From an uncultured Clostridia bacterium (lineage in GTDB: Bacteria > Bacillota > Clostridia > Peptostreptococcales > Anaerovoracaceae), in the NCBI GenBank assembly GCA_938049335.1, contig CALIYX010000016.1, forward strand, positions 45,851 to 109,850: DNA of 64,000 nt, written 5' to 3'. A program made the position numbers and the translations under genes. The first letter of the stretch is position 1. Every line of letters starts with the position of its first letter. Positions 17,603 through 26,800 of the stretch are shown one piece after another. The notes under the pieces were generated by a model. It ran no database searches. It was not told where the DNA came from and was given only the letters and a program-made list of their open reading frames with translations.

Positions 17603-18391
17603 ATGACCCCAAACAACACAACAAAAACAAGCGCAATCGCGCCTCAGCACGCAGCACCCCAAACAACAACCACAACGCAAAACGCAAAGCCGCTTAAACC
17701 CTACCAGATCCTAAGCGGAGCGCAGCTAAAATACATCGCATTTATCTCAATGCTGATAGATCACACAAATAACGCACTAATCACGCCAATACTAAATGGT
17801 AAAGGCACACTGCTATACATATCGAACGCGTTTTCAATAATCGGAAGAATCGCCTTCCCAATCTTCATGTTTTTCCTTATCGAAGGCTTCTTCAAAACAC
17901 GAAGTCGCAAGAAATACCTCGCAAGCCTTTTGATCTTCGGACTTATCTCCGAAGTCCCATTTGATATGTTCGTCTCGAGGACATTCTTTGAGCTAAACTG
18001 GAACAACATGATGTTCACGCTATCCCTGTGCCTAGGCGTAATCTGGCTAATTGACAGCCTAAGAGCGAAACTAAAAAACACGCTGCTTTGGTTCATAACA
18101 AGCCTGCCAATTTTAGGAATTTCATGCTTCATAGCAACATGGCTAAGCCTAGACTACGACTATCACGCAGTACTCGTCGCATACATATTCTATATCTTCC
18201 GCAAAAAGCCAATCATCGGAGCAGGACTCGGATACATCTCAATCATCAAAGAGCTTTGGTCCATACTAGGCTTCGGACTGACACTGACATATAATAGGGA
18301 GAGGGGAAGGCAGTACAAATGGCTAAACTACGCCTTCTACCCAGTCCACCTACTTATACTAGGAATCCTAAGGTTCTACCTGAACATATAA
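17603..18391 (+). CDS. TraX family membrane protein
   Basis: A 262-residue polytopic protein. A hydrophilic Thr/Ala/Gln-rich N terminus (1-30) is followed by KYIAFISMLIDHTNNAL and GRIAFPIFMFFLIEGF, the conserved start of TraX. About six or seven more membrane segments follow. TraX was named for F-pilin acetylation, but chromosomal Bacillota copies have no known conjugation link, and there is none here. The RBS is AAGGAG. Codons are strikingly C-ending, like those of the genes up to 23181. Confidence 0.85.
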   Translation: MTPNNTTKTSAIAPQHAAPQTTTTTQNAKPLKPYQILSGAQLKYIAFISMLIDHTNNALITPILNGKGTLLYISNAFSIIGRIAFPIFMFFLIEGFFKTRSRKKYLASLLIFGLISEVPFDMFVSRTFFELNWNNMMFTLSLCLGVIWLIDSLRAKLKNTLLWFITSLPILGISCFIATWLSLDYDYHAVLVAYIFYIFRKKPIIGAGLGYISIIKELWSILGFGLTLTYNRERGRQYKWLNYAFYPVHLLILGILRFYLNI

Positions 18392-18495
18392 TCAAAATAA
18401 AAACGCCTGCTAAAGTCAAAGCCAAGGTCAAGGCCGAAGGCAAATAAAATCAAAGGCAAAGCAAGGCATCACGCGTATACAAGGAGAGACCAACT

Positions 18496-20352
18496 ATGAA
18501 AAGCATCGGAGCAGAAACACTAAAAACCATAGCAAAGGGCATGAACGCTGGATACATCTACGTGAATAAGGATGGAATCATAGGCGATTTTAGCGAGCTC
18601 GCCAAAGAAATCCTAGGCATCAAAACCCTCGGACACCAAAAACACGACGCAGGCCAAATTGAGCCAGGCGACATAGTCATATTCGCAGATAACGACCTCG
18701 GAAACGACGACATGATGAGGGCATCTGACCTTGAGTGCCTAAACATAAAGGACAAGGACATAAACCAAGGCGACATAGTACTAGCCATAGGGCGCTACAA
18801 GGACAAGACAACAAAGCCTGTCTACAAGACCTTCGGCGCCTACGTACCAGAGCCACTAATTACCCTCCAAACAAAGCTAGACAACCTCGAAATCTCAGTC
18901 TCCCTAGACTGCGAAAGCAGAAACATCAAAATCACAGTCGAAGGAGAATCATACTGCATGGATTACCTCGAAAGCGTAGGTCACCTAGTTGTCCTAGACG
19001 GCAAAACCAATGAAGTCAAATTTTTTCAGGCCAAGGGCTATGGCTATAGAGGAGAAGAAGCAGGAGAACTTTTAAGAGGAAAGAGCTACCAAGAAAAGAA
19101 CCTAAACGACGAAAACAGCGAGCTCGTCCCAACGGTTGGCATGAGTGCAAGACGCGTGCTAAGAGGAGAAGAATTCCAAGAAGACCTAGAAACACTTCTA
19201 AACTCAGAAGATGGAGCCGAAATCCAAAAGGTACTCGAAATATATAGACGCTGGATGCTAGTCAAAATGATACGCATAAAGAAGGGCACAAAAGACGACG
19301 GCGTATACATTTTCATACGCGATAGAGAGCTTGTACAAAAGGCAGCAAAAGCAGGCGCGGTCCTAAAAGAAAAGATAGAAAACGCATCAAGACTCACAGC
19401 ATATAGAGACGAAATGCGGGAGATAGAATTCCTCAAGAACATAGTAGGAAACTCCATCAAAATGCAAAAGGTCAAGCAGCTAGCCTACAAGGCAGCAAAC
19501 ACAAGATTCAATGTAATCATCACAGGAGAATCTGGCACAGGTAAAACCAAGCTAGCACGTGAAATACACAGCATCAAAGGCGAAAACACACCATTTGTAA
19601 CAGTAGCCTGCAACGCCATCGCTCCAAGCCTCATAGAGTCAGAACTATTTGGCTATGTTCCAGGTGCATTTACGGGCGCAGACTCCAAGGGAAAAAAGGG
19701 CTTCTTCGAGGAGGCAAACGGCGGAACTATATTCCTAGATGAGATAGGAGAAATCCCGCCAGAGATGCAGATAAAGCTTCTCAACGTCCTTCAGGATAAG
19801 AGGATATATCGCGTGGGATCAACCAAGCCAATAGATATCGATGTCAGAGTAATCACGGCATCAAATAGAAACCTCGAAGAAGAGGTAGAGAAGGGAAGTT
19901 TTAGGCAGGATCTATATTACAGAATAAATGTATTCCCAATCGCCCTGCCACCACTACGCGAGCGCAAAAAAGACCTCAGTCTCCTCGCAGAGTCCATACT
20001 CAAAAACCTCCTATCAGCCTACGGCATGGACGAAAAGAAATTCTCGCAGGAAGCCATGGATCTCATCACAGCCTACGACTGGCCAGGAAACGTCAGAGAG
20101 CTCGAAAACATAATTGAAAGAGCCATAACCCTCTGCGACGGAACAAATATCTATGCGGAGCATCTCATGATAACAAAGCCAGAAGCACAAGGCATCTCCC
20201 TCAAAGCCCGTGTTGAAGCAGGTGAGAAGAAGATAATTGAGGAAGTCCTCATAAAGCATAACGGAAACCGAAAGAAAGCCATGCAGGAGCTAGAGCTATC
20301 AAAATCCGTCTTCTACGACAAAATAAAACGCTACGGCATAGAGCTCGAATAA
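18496..20352 (+). CDS. sigma-54-dependent transcriptional activator
   Basis: A 618-residue enhancer-binding protein that activates RpoN promoters. The N-terminal about 310 residues hold PAS-like sensory segments of unknown ligand. The AAA+ domain has Walker A GESGTGKT at 344-351, the sigma-54 contact loop GAFTGA at 390-395 and Walker B GGTIFLDEIGE. The C-terminal Fis-type helix-turn-helix contains NRKKAMQELELSKSVFYDKI. No histidine kinase is adjacent, so signal sensing is probably direct. Its targets are not obvious; no clear -24/-12 site was noticed before its neighbours. dapF follows 58 bases later. Confidence 0.9.
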   Translation: MKSIGAETLKTIAKGMNAGYIYVNKDGIIGDFSELAKEILGIKTLGHQKHDAGQIEPGDIVIFADNDLGNDDMMRASDLECLNIKDKDINQGDIVLAIGRYKDKTTKPVYKTFGAYVPEPLITLQTKLDNLEISVSLDCESRNIKITVEGESYCMDYLESVGHLVVLDGKTNEVKFFQAKGYGYRGEEAGELLRGKSYQEKNLNDENSELVPTVGMSARRVLRGEEFQEDLETLLNSEDGAEIQKVLEIYRRWMLVKMIRIKKGTKDDGVYIFIRDRELVQKAAKAGAVLKEKIENASRLTAYRDEMREIEFLKNIVGNSIKMQKVKQLAYKAANTRFNVIITGESGTGKTKLAREIHSIKGENTPFVTVACNAIAPSLIESELFGYVPGAFTGADSKGKKGFFEEANGGTIFLDEIGEIPPEMQIKLLNVLQDKRIYRVGSTKPIDIDVRVITASNRNLEEEVEKGSFRQDLYYRINVFPIALPPLRERKKDLSLLAESILKNLLSAYGMDEKKFSQEAMDLITAYDWPGNVRELENIIERAITLCDGTNIYAEHLMITKPEAQGISLKARVEAGEKKIIEEVLIKHNGNRKKAMQELELSKSVFYDKIKRYGIELE

Positions 20353-20410
20353 AAGCTGGCACGATTTATGCTTTAACTATCAAAGGAAATAAAAGCAGAA
20401 AAGGCGCAAT

Positions 20411-21277
20411 ATGAAATTTTGGAAAATGAACGGAACAGGCAATGATTTTCTAATCATAGATAATAGCCTGCTAAAAATCACGCAAAAGGATCTTCCATTC
20501 CTAGCTAAAACTCTCTGCGAAAGGCATCATAGCATCGGAGCAGACGGCCTAATGATAGCCGAAAACGAGGGCGTGAGCTCAGGTGCAGACCTAAAAATGA
20601 TCTTCTTCAACAACGACGGTTCACCCAGCGAAATGTGTGGAAACGGAGCAAGGTGTATCTGTCGCTATGCCTACGAAAATGGCTTTGCAGGCGAAGTGCA
20701 AAGGATAGAAACTGAAGCCGGAATAGTCACAGGAAGACGCATAAACGAAAGTGAATACGAAATCAGGCTAAACACACCCTGCAATATCAGGCTAGACGAG
20801 CAGATAGAATGCGAAGGCGAAATCCTAAACTGCTCATATATAGAGCTTGGAAACCCGGGAATCCCGCACCTAGTTGTAGAAATACAAGGCCTAAAAAGCT
20901 TTGATGAAGACAAGCTATATCGCATCGGAGCATACCTAAGAAGTCACAAAAACTACCCAAAGGGAGCAAATGTCAACTTCTATGAGAAGCTTACAGAGGG
21001 CCACTACTACGTGAGAACCTTCGAAAGAGGAGTAGAAGGCTTCACCCTAGCCTGTGGAACTGGAACTGGCTCACTTGTCAGCATCCTAACCCTAAAAGGC
21101 GAAAGCGACGGAAAAGACATCAAAGTAGACATGCAAGGCGGAAGATTAATCGTAAATGCAGAGTCAAAAGACGGCAGAATAGAAAACCTCTACCTAAGAG
21201 GAGGGACAAACATAGTCTGTAAAGGTGAGGTGACAGATGAAAACATCAAAGGCCTAGTAAGCACATGTGAAATATAA
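20411..21277 (+). CDS. dapF: diaminopimelate epimerase
   Basis: Converts LL- to meso-diaminopimelate for lysine and peptidoglycan synthesis. The two catalytic cysteines sit in EMCGNGARCI and LACGTGTGS. The N terminus MKFWKMNGTGNDFLIID is diagnostic. The 288 residues are normal. It is followed 128 bases later by lysA, the next step, so the two form a small lysine branch. Confidence 0.95.
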   Translation: MKFWKMNGTGNDFLIIDNSLLKITQKDLPFLAKTLCERHHSIGADGLMIAENEGVSSGADLKMIFFNNDGSPSEMCGNGARCICRYAYENGFAGEVQRIETEAGIVTGRRINESEYEIRLNTPCNIRLDEQIECEGEILNCSYIELGNPGIPHLVVEIQGLKSFDEDKLYRIGAYLRSHKNYPKGANVNFYEKLTEGHYYVRTFERGVEGFTLACGTGTGSLVSILTLKGESDGKDIKVDMQGGRLIVNAESKDGRIENLYLRGGTNIVCKGEVTDENIKGLVSTCEI

Positions 21278-21405
21278 CAGTCCAAAAAACAGGACTTCAA
21301 GAACGAAAAACTAGACATGACGCGCACATTAATGCTATAAATTCCAAAAGCTATGGTATAATTTACAAAGAAATTAGATAGAATCTAAAAATGAGAGGAT
21401 AAACA

Positions 21406-22710
21406 ATGATCTGCGAAAACATTTCGGTTTCAAAGGACGGCAAACACCTACTGTTTGCAGGACAGGACACAGTTGAACTAGCAAAGAAATACGGCACACC
21501 AGTCTATCTCCTAGACGAGGATAGAATAAGGGAAAAGTGCAGAATATATAAGGCTGCCTTCCAAAAGCACTTCGGCGAAAAGGCAGTACCACTCTACGCA
21601 TCAAAGGCAAACTGCTTCAAGCGCATGTACGAGATTATGAGAGAAGAGGAGATGGGCATAGACGTAGTTTCCTCAGGCGAAATCTACACAGCGCTCCAAG
21701 CAGGCTTTGATCTATCAAAAGCCTACTTCCATTCAAACAACAAAACAGATAAAGACATCAGCTATGCCATGGAACATGGCATCGGCTACTTCGTCGCAGA
21801 TAATGTTGAGGAAGTAATTGCAGTAGAAAAGGAAGCAGAGCGAAGGGGCCTAAAGCAAAAGATACTCCTAAGGTTAACACCAGGAATCGACCCACACACC
21901 TATGAGGCAATCTCAACAGGTAAGGTTGACTCCAAGTTCGGAAGCCCAATAGAAACAGGCCAGGCCGAAGAAATCACTGCATTCACCCTCAAGCAGCCAC
22001 ACATAGAGCTGATGGGATTCCACTGCCACGTGGGCTCGCAGGTATTTGAAGAGGACGTATTTGAGCGTGCAGCAGTCGTAATGCTAAGTTTCGTAGCTGA
22101 GATGAAGGAAAAGTACGGTTTCATCACACCAGAGCTCGACCTCGGCGGAGGCTATGGCGTGAGATATGTAGACACCGACCCATACCTTGACATAGAAACA
22201 AAGGTAGGCCAGGTTGCAGCGGCAGTAAAACAGGCCTGCAAAGACCTTGGAATTGAAATGCCAGAAATCCACATGGAGCCGGGCAGATCCATAGTTGCAG
22301 ACGCAGGCATGGTGCTCTACACAGTCGGCACCGTAAAGAAAATCCCAGGCTACAAGAACTATGTTTCCATAGACGGAGGAATGTCAGATTCCCCAAGATT
22401 CGCACTCTACAAAGCAGCCTACACCTGCCTTCTCGCAAACAAGATGGACGAAGCCAATGACTTCAAAGCCTCAGTAGTAGGCCGTCTCTGCGAGTCGGGT
22501 GACATAATACAGGAAGACGTAATGCTTCCAGCATCGGTTGGTCGCTACGATACACTAGCCCTATGCACAGCAGGAGCTTATCACTACTCCATGGCATCGC
22601 ACTATAACAGACTGCCAAAGCCACCAGTAGTCATGCTCAAAGGCGGAAACGAAAGCTACGTAGCAGTCAAAGGCGAAACCTTCGAAGACGTCCTCAGAAA
22701 TGACGTGTAA
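21406..22710 (+). CDS. lysA: diaminopimelate decarboxylase
   Basis: PLP enzyme making L-lysine from meso-diaminopimelate. The PLP lysine lies in LYASKANCFKRM; the phosphate-binding and substrate motifs are GLDLGGG-like (ELDLGGGYG) and HMEPGRSIV; the C-terminal site is LCESGDI. The 434 residues fit the family. A TATAAT at 21357-21362 lies 43 bases upstream, suggesting its own promoter. No lysine riboswitch fits in the 128-base gap. Confidence 0.95.
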   Translation: MICENISVSKDGKHLLFAGQDTVELAKKYGTPVYLLDEDRIREKCRIYKAAFQKHFGEKAVPLYASKANCFKRMYEIMREEEMGIDVVSSGEIYTALQAGFDLSKAYFHSNNKTDKDISYAMEHGIGYFVADNVEEVIAVEKEAERRGLKQKILLRLTPGIDPHTYEAISTGKVDSKFGSPIETGQAEEITAFTLKQPHIELMGFHCHVGSQVFEEDVFERAAVVMLSFVAEMKEKYGFITPELDLGGGYGVRYVDTDPYLDIETKVGQVAAAVKQACKDLGIEMPEIHMEPGRSIVADAGMVLYTVGTVKKIPGYKNYVSIDGGMSDSPRFALYKAAYTCLLANKMDEANDFKASVVGRLCESGDIIQEDVMLPASVGRYDTLALCTAGAYHYSMASHYNRLPKPPVVMLKGGNESYVAVKGETFEDVLRNDV

Positions 22711-22722
22711 AAGGATATAGGC

Positions 22723-23181
22723 ATGACAGAAACAATAAATCACCCAAAACTAGGCAAACTAGAATACCTAGAAAGCCCCGAACAAATCCACTGCTGGCAC
22801 GGTGAGCTAGAAGGAAGCGAGCTAGGCTTTGACATAATCCTAGATACATCAAAACTAGACCAAGCAGACGCAGACTTCATAGCTAAAATCACTAGTGACT
22901 GGAAAGCTTACGAAGAGAAGGCTCTCGCGGATCTCAGCGAAAAGCTAACCTCAGAACCAAAGCTATTTGGTCTATCAAAAGAAGACGCAGAACGCCTATC
23001 AAAGCAAAACTCATTGCCTTTTGGCTGTCCACAGTTTACCTTCTATGAAAACAAGGAATGGGCGATTATCTTCCTCGAAAACGACCTAGGCATAGGTGAG
23101 CCATTTGGCATATCGGTAAACTATGATAGTGAAGAACTAATTGGGATCTATGATTTATCAGATTCGGAAGAAATTGATTAA
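22723..23181 (+). CDS. hypothetical protein, 152 residues
   Basis: Not recognised. An acidic, soluble protein starts 12 bases after lysA with an AAGGATAT site, so it is co-transcribed. The sequence contains an FGCPQFTFYENKEWAIIFLE core of alternating beta-type segments and an acidic C terminus. It shares the C-ending codons of its neighbours. No catalytic motif is visible. A terminator follows at 23233-23256. Confidence 0.65.
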   Translation: MTETINHPKLGKLEYLESPEQIHCWHGELEGSELGFDIILDTSKLDQADADFIAKITSDWKAYEEKALADLSEKLTSEPKLFGLSKEDAERLSKQNSLPFGCPQFTFYENKEWAIIFLENDLGIGEPFGISVNYDSEELIGIYDLSDSEEID

Positions 23182-23232
23182 TTTAAATTTAAGATGAGCA
23201 TAAAACCTGATACCATAACAATGATTACAAAG

Positions 23233-23256
23233 CTCCAGCTGAACGCTGGAGTTTTT
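23233..23256 (+). terminator. Rho-independent terminator
   Basis: CTCCAGC (23233-23239) pairs with GCTGGAG (23245-23251), followed by TTTTT. It ends the dapF-lysA transcript. Confidence 0.85.
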
Positions 23257-23390
23257 GCTTGAAATCAATTTTGTCAAATTCTTATCTTACTTCATAAAAG
23301 ATAAAATCAATACAACCACTGAAATATCAACTGTTATGTCAGTTTTCACACACACTTTTTGTCCTATAGCACTGTTTCCAATTATGCACA

Positions 23391-23552
23391 TAAAAAGAGC
23401 CAGAAACTTCCTGGCTCTGTTGGGATGTCGCTGTATATCGCTACACGCTACGCTTACCGTATCCCTTACGGTAATAGTTCTTGGCGAACACTGAATTTCT
23501 GACCCCCAGTGTAGGGTGTAGGTGACTACTACCTACAGTACTCTTATTACTA
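23391..23552 (-). ncRNA. unassigned structured small RNA between lysA and the CRISPR locus
   Basis: On the minus strand a strong promoter (TTGCAC 23587-23582, 17 bp, TATACT 23564-23559) predicts a start near 23552. A terminator, AGAGCCAG loop CTGGCTCT plus T run, ends near 23391. The about 160-nt transcript between them folds into successive hairpins: TGTAGGT/ACCTACA, ACACTG/CAGTGT, TTACCGT/ACGGTAA, GTGTA/TATAC, then the terminator. It has no good open frame or ribosome site. It does not carry the CRISPR anti-repeat, so it is not the tracrRNA. I cannot match it to 6S, tmRNA, SRP RNA or a riboswitch. Confidence 0.55.
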
Positions 23553-23558
23553 TGTGAT

Positions 23559-23587
23559 AGTATAACACTTTTTGCAGTAGTGTGCAA
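23559..23587 (-). promoter_or_regulatory. promoter of the unassigned small RNA
   Basis: TTGCAC and TATACT are separated by exactly 17 bp on the minus strand, in an otherwise gene-free gap. Confidence 0.65.
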
Positions 23588-23718
23588 CGCATAAATCCTG
23601 AAAATGTATGCTAAAGAACACATATAATTGTAAAACTAACAAATAACTATTTTGAGTTATATAAAAACATTGACACAAATTAATAATCTGATTTATTATA
23701 AAAATGCAGTGATTAAAT

Positions 23719-23818
23719 AAAAAAAGAGCCATGTTTTGGCTCATTTTACATAGGTGTTGCACAATGCAAGCAAACAGATACGGCGTAATGCCTTATTTGA
23801 ACTCACCTTGTAAATCAC
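23719..23818 (-). ncRNA. tracrRNA of the type II-A CRISPR system
   Basis: The minus strand has an anti-repeat at its 5' end. TGATTTACAAGGT (from 23816) pairs with 13 bases of the CRISPR repeat, and TTCAAAT pairs with its first six bases, leaving the usual internal bulge. Next come the nexus (AATAAGGCATTACGCC), a TTGCA/TGCAA hairpin at 23757-23769 and a terminator stem GAGCCA/TGGCTC (23726-23742) with a seven-T run. The plan matches known II-A tracrRNAs. The RNA is about 100 nt and divergent from cas9. Confidence 0.92.
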
Positions 23819-23822
23819 TTTG

Positions 23823-23851
23823 ATTGTATTAGATATAAATTATTTTGTCAA
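23823..23851 (-). promoter_or_regulatory. tracrRNA promoter
   Basis: A consensus TTGACA (23851-23846), 17 bp, TACAAT (23828-23823) on the minus strand puts the start at about 23816-23818, the first base of the anti-repeat. It sits in the short gap before cas9, so the two are transcribed divergently from one region. Confidence 0.85.
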
Positions 23852-23872
23852 TGATTTTTTAGGAGAAATTAC

Positions 23873-26800
23873 ATGATTAAGGGCGATTATTATCTAGGAC
23901 TTGATTTGGGAACAAATTCAGTTGGTTGGGCAGTGACGGATTTAGAGTACAATTTGCTACGTGCAAAGGGAAAAGATCTATGGGGAGTTCGTTTATTTGA
24001 TGAGGCACAAACAGCTGCTAATAGACGTTCAAAACGAATTGCAAGACGCAGAATAGAAAGAGATAAGGCAAGAAAAGCACTACTAAAGGAATTTTTCGCA
24101 GATGAGATTGAAAAGATTGATCCTGCATTTTATATGAAAATGAATGAGAGTTTTTTCAAGTTGAAAGATAGAAGTGTGGAAAATCAACAGCCATACTCCC
24201 TATTTAATGACTTTGATTTTACAGATAAGGAATTTCATGATAAATATAAGACCATTTTTCATCTAAGAAGTGATTTAATACATAGTGATAAGATATTTGA
24301 TGTAAGATTAGTATTTCTTGCTATATACAATATGTTTAGTCATAGAGGACATTTTCTTAATGCAACATTAGACGCAGAGAAGAACGATACAGGGTTTGAA
24401 AATGCATATGCTGAGATGATTGAAGTGCTTGAAGAGCATGAATTTGGAATTCCTAGCAATATTGAAGTTAGTAAAATGGAAGAAATTCTTTCTGATAATA
24501 AAAACTCAAGAACTAAACATTTTAGTCAACTCCTAGCATTATTTAATGTTACAAAAAAGGATAAAAGAATATGCACCGTACTCAATCTGTTATCAGGACT
24601 TAAAATCAATTTGAAAGATATATATGTTCAGGAGATAGATAAAGAATCGAATAAAAAAATTGGTTTTAGAGAGCCAAATTATGAAGAAATTATAGAAGAA
24701 GTATATGACATTGTGGATGAAGATTATAAAAATATAATTGAAAAAATAAAGGCAGTGCATGACGCTGGCCTTCTGTCAAAAATAATGATAGGATGCGAGT
24801 ACCTTTCAGATGCAAGAGTAAAGATTTACGACATGCATCAAAAGGATTTAAAGCAATTAAAAGCATTATTAAAAAAATACAATAAAAAGGCTTATGAAAA
24901 ACTTTTTAGGACTATTGAAAGCGGAACATATAGTGCATATGTTGGAAGTGTAAATAGCCACGGGAAGATTGAAAGAAGACAAGGAAAAGAACGAGGAAAG
25001 GACGAATTATATAAATCTATAAGAGCAGCAATAAAAGACATACCAGATGATGACAAAGATAAGATAGAAATACTTGCAAAGATAGATGCTGATATATTCC
25101 TAGAAAAGCAGTTAACAAACGAAAATGGCGTTATTCCCAATCAGGTTCACTCCCGAGAGTTAAGAGCTATACTTAATAAAGCTGAGAGATACATACCGTT
25201 TTTGTCAGAAGTTGATAATACAGGATATAGTACAAAGGAGAAAATAATTCAGCTATTTGAATTTCAAATACCATACTATGTTGGTCCGCTTGGAAGAGAG
25301 TTTAATGGCAAAAAAGGATACAACTGTTGGGCTGTTAGGAAAGAATCTGGAAGAGTCTTCCCGTGGAATTTTGATGAAAAAATCGATAAGAACGCATCTG
25401 CAGAGGAGTTTATTAAGAGAATGGTGCGTAAATGCACATATTTCAATGATGAGAACACTTTGCCTAAAAACTCACTAATATATGAAAAATTCATGGTATT
25501 AAATGAGATTAATGCTATAAGGGTGAATGGATGTAGACTAGATACAGAAACAAAGCAAGCTATATATAATGATTTATTTACAAGTGGGAAAAAAGTAACG
25601 AAGAAAAAAATAAAAGAATATCTTGTTTCGATTAATAAGATGGATATTGAGTCTGAGATTTCAGGAATAGATGTTGATTGGAGTAAGAATTTAACATCTA
25701 CTGCAAAGTTCAAAGGTGTTTTTGATGGAAAAATAGAATCAAATAAAGAAATTATAGAAGATATCATCTTTTGGTCAACAATCTATTCAGGAGATAAAAA
25801 GCTTGTAAAATCAAAGATTGAAACTGTATATCCTAATATATTAAATGAGAATCAACTTAAGAAAATACTTGGTTTCCGTTTCACAGGATGGGGCAATTTA
25901 TCTAGGCGTTTTCTTGAAGGCATTATTGGTAAAGATAAAAACGGGACTGCAGAAAATAGCATAATAGGTTTTCTTTGGAATGAACAAGTTACTTTACAAG
26001 AACTATTAAGTCAGAATTATACATTTAGAGAAATTATAGATGAACAGTTCTTAGGCGTTGAAAAACCACTATCATCTTGGGAAATAGAAGATTTAGATGA
26101 CTTCTACCTATCGCCATCAGTTAAAAGGATGACTTGGCAAACTATGAAAATTGTTGAAGAAATACAAGGAGTGCTTGGAAAGTCTCCAAAACGTATCTTC
26201 GTAGAGATGACGAGAAGTGACGGAAAAAAAGAAAGAACAACATCTAGAAAAGATAAACTAAAAAGTTTATATATGAGTCTAGGCAATGAAGGTAAGGAAT
26301 TTTTAAATGAAATAAAAGATAAGGAAGAAAACTTCTTTAATAGGAGAAAGGTATATCTTTATTATCTTCAGATGGGCAAGTGTATGTACTCAGAAGAGGT
26401 AATAGATCTTCATGAACTATTTAATGATAATCTTTATGACATTGAACATGTGTATCCACAGCATTATATAAAGGATGATAGCCTTGAAAACAACCTTGTT
26501 TTAGTAAAGAAAAAAATAAATGGAAGAAAGCAAGACAAACCATTAAAGTCTGAAATACAGGCAGATAGATATACATTCTGGTGTATGTTAAAGGATAAAG
26601 GGTTTATAAATAGTGAGAAGTTTACTAGGCTGACTAGGAGAAATGACTCTTTTACAGATGATGAACTTACAGGGTTTATAAATAGGCAAATCGTGGAGAC
26701 TAGCCAGGCATCAAAGGCTATTACGCAAATTCTACAACAGTCAATGGGTGAGAACTGTAGAATTGTTTTCTCAAAAGCAAAACTTGTATCAGAATTTAGG

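Noticed and set aside
18735..19013. Plus-strand frame within the sigma-54 activator gene
   Set aside because: It is an out-of-frame shadow rich in Arg/His/Pro/Gln with no ribosome site.
21278..21405. A lysine riboswitch before lysA
   Set aside because: The gap is too short for the five-helix lysine element and I see none of its conserved junction sequences.
23391..23552. The small RNA as a second tracrRNA
   Set aside because: It has no segment complementary to the CRISPR repeat; only its terminator is similar to that of the real tracrRNA.
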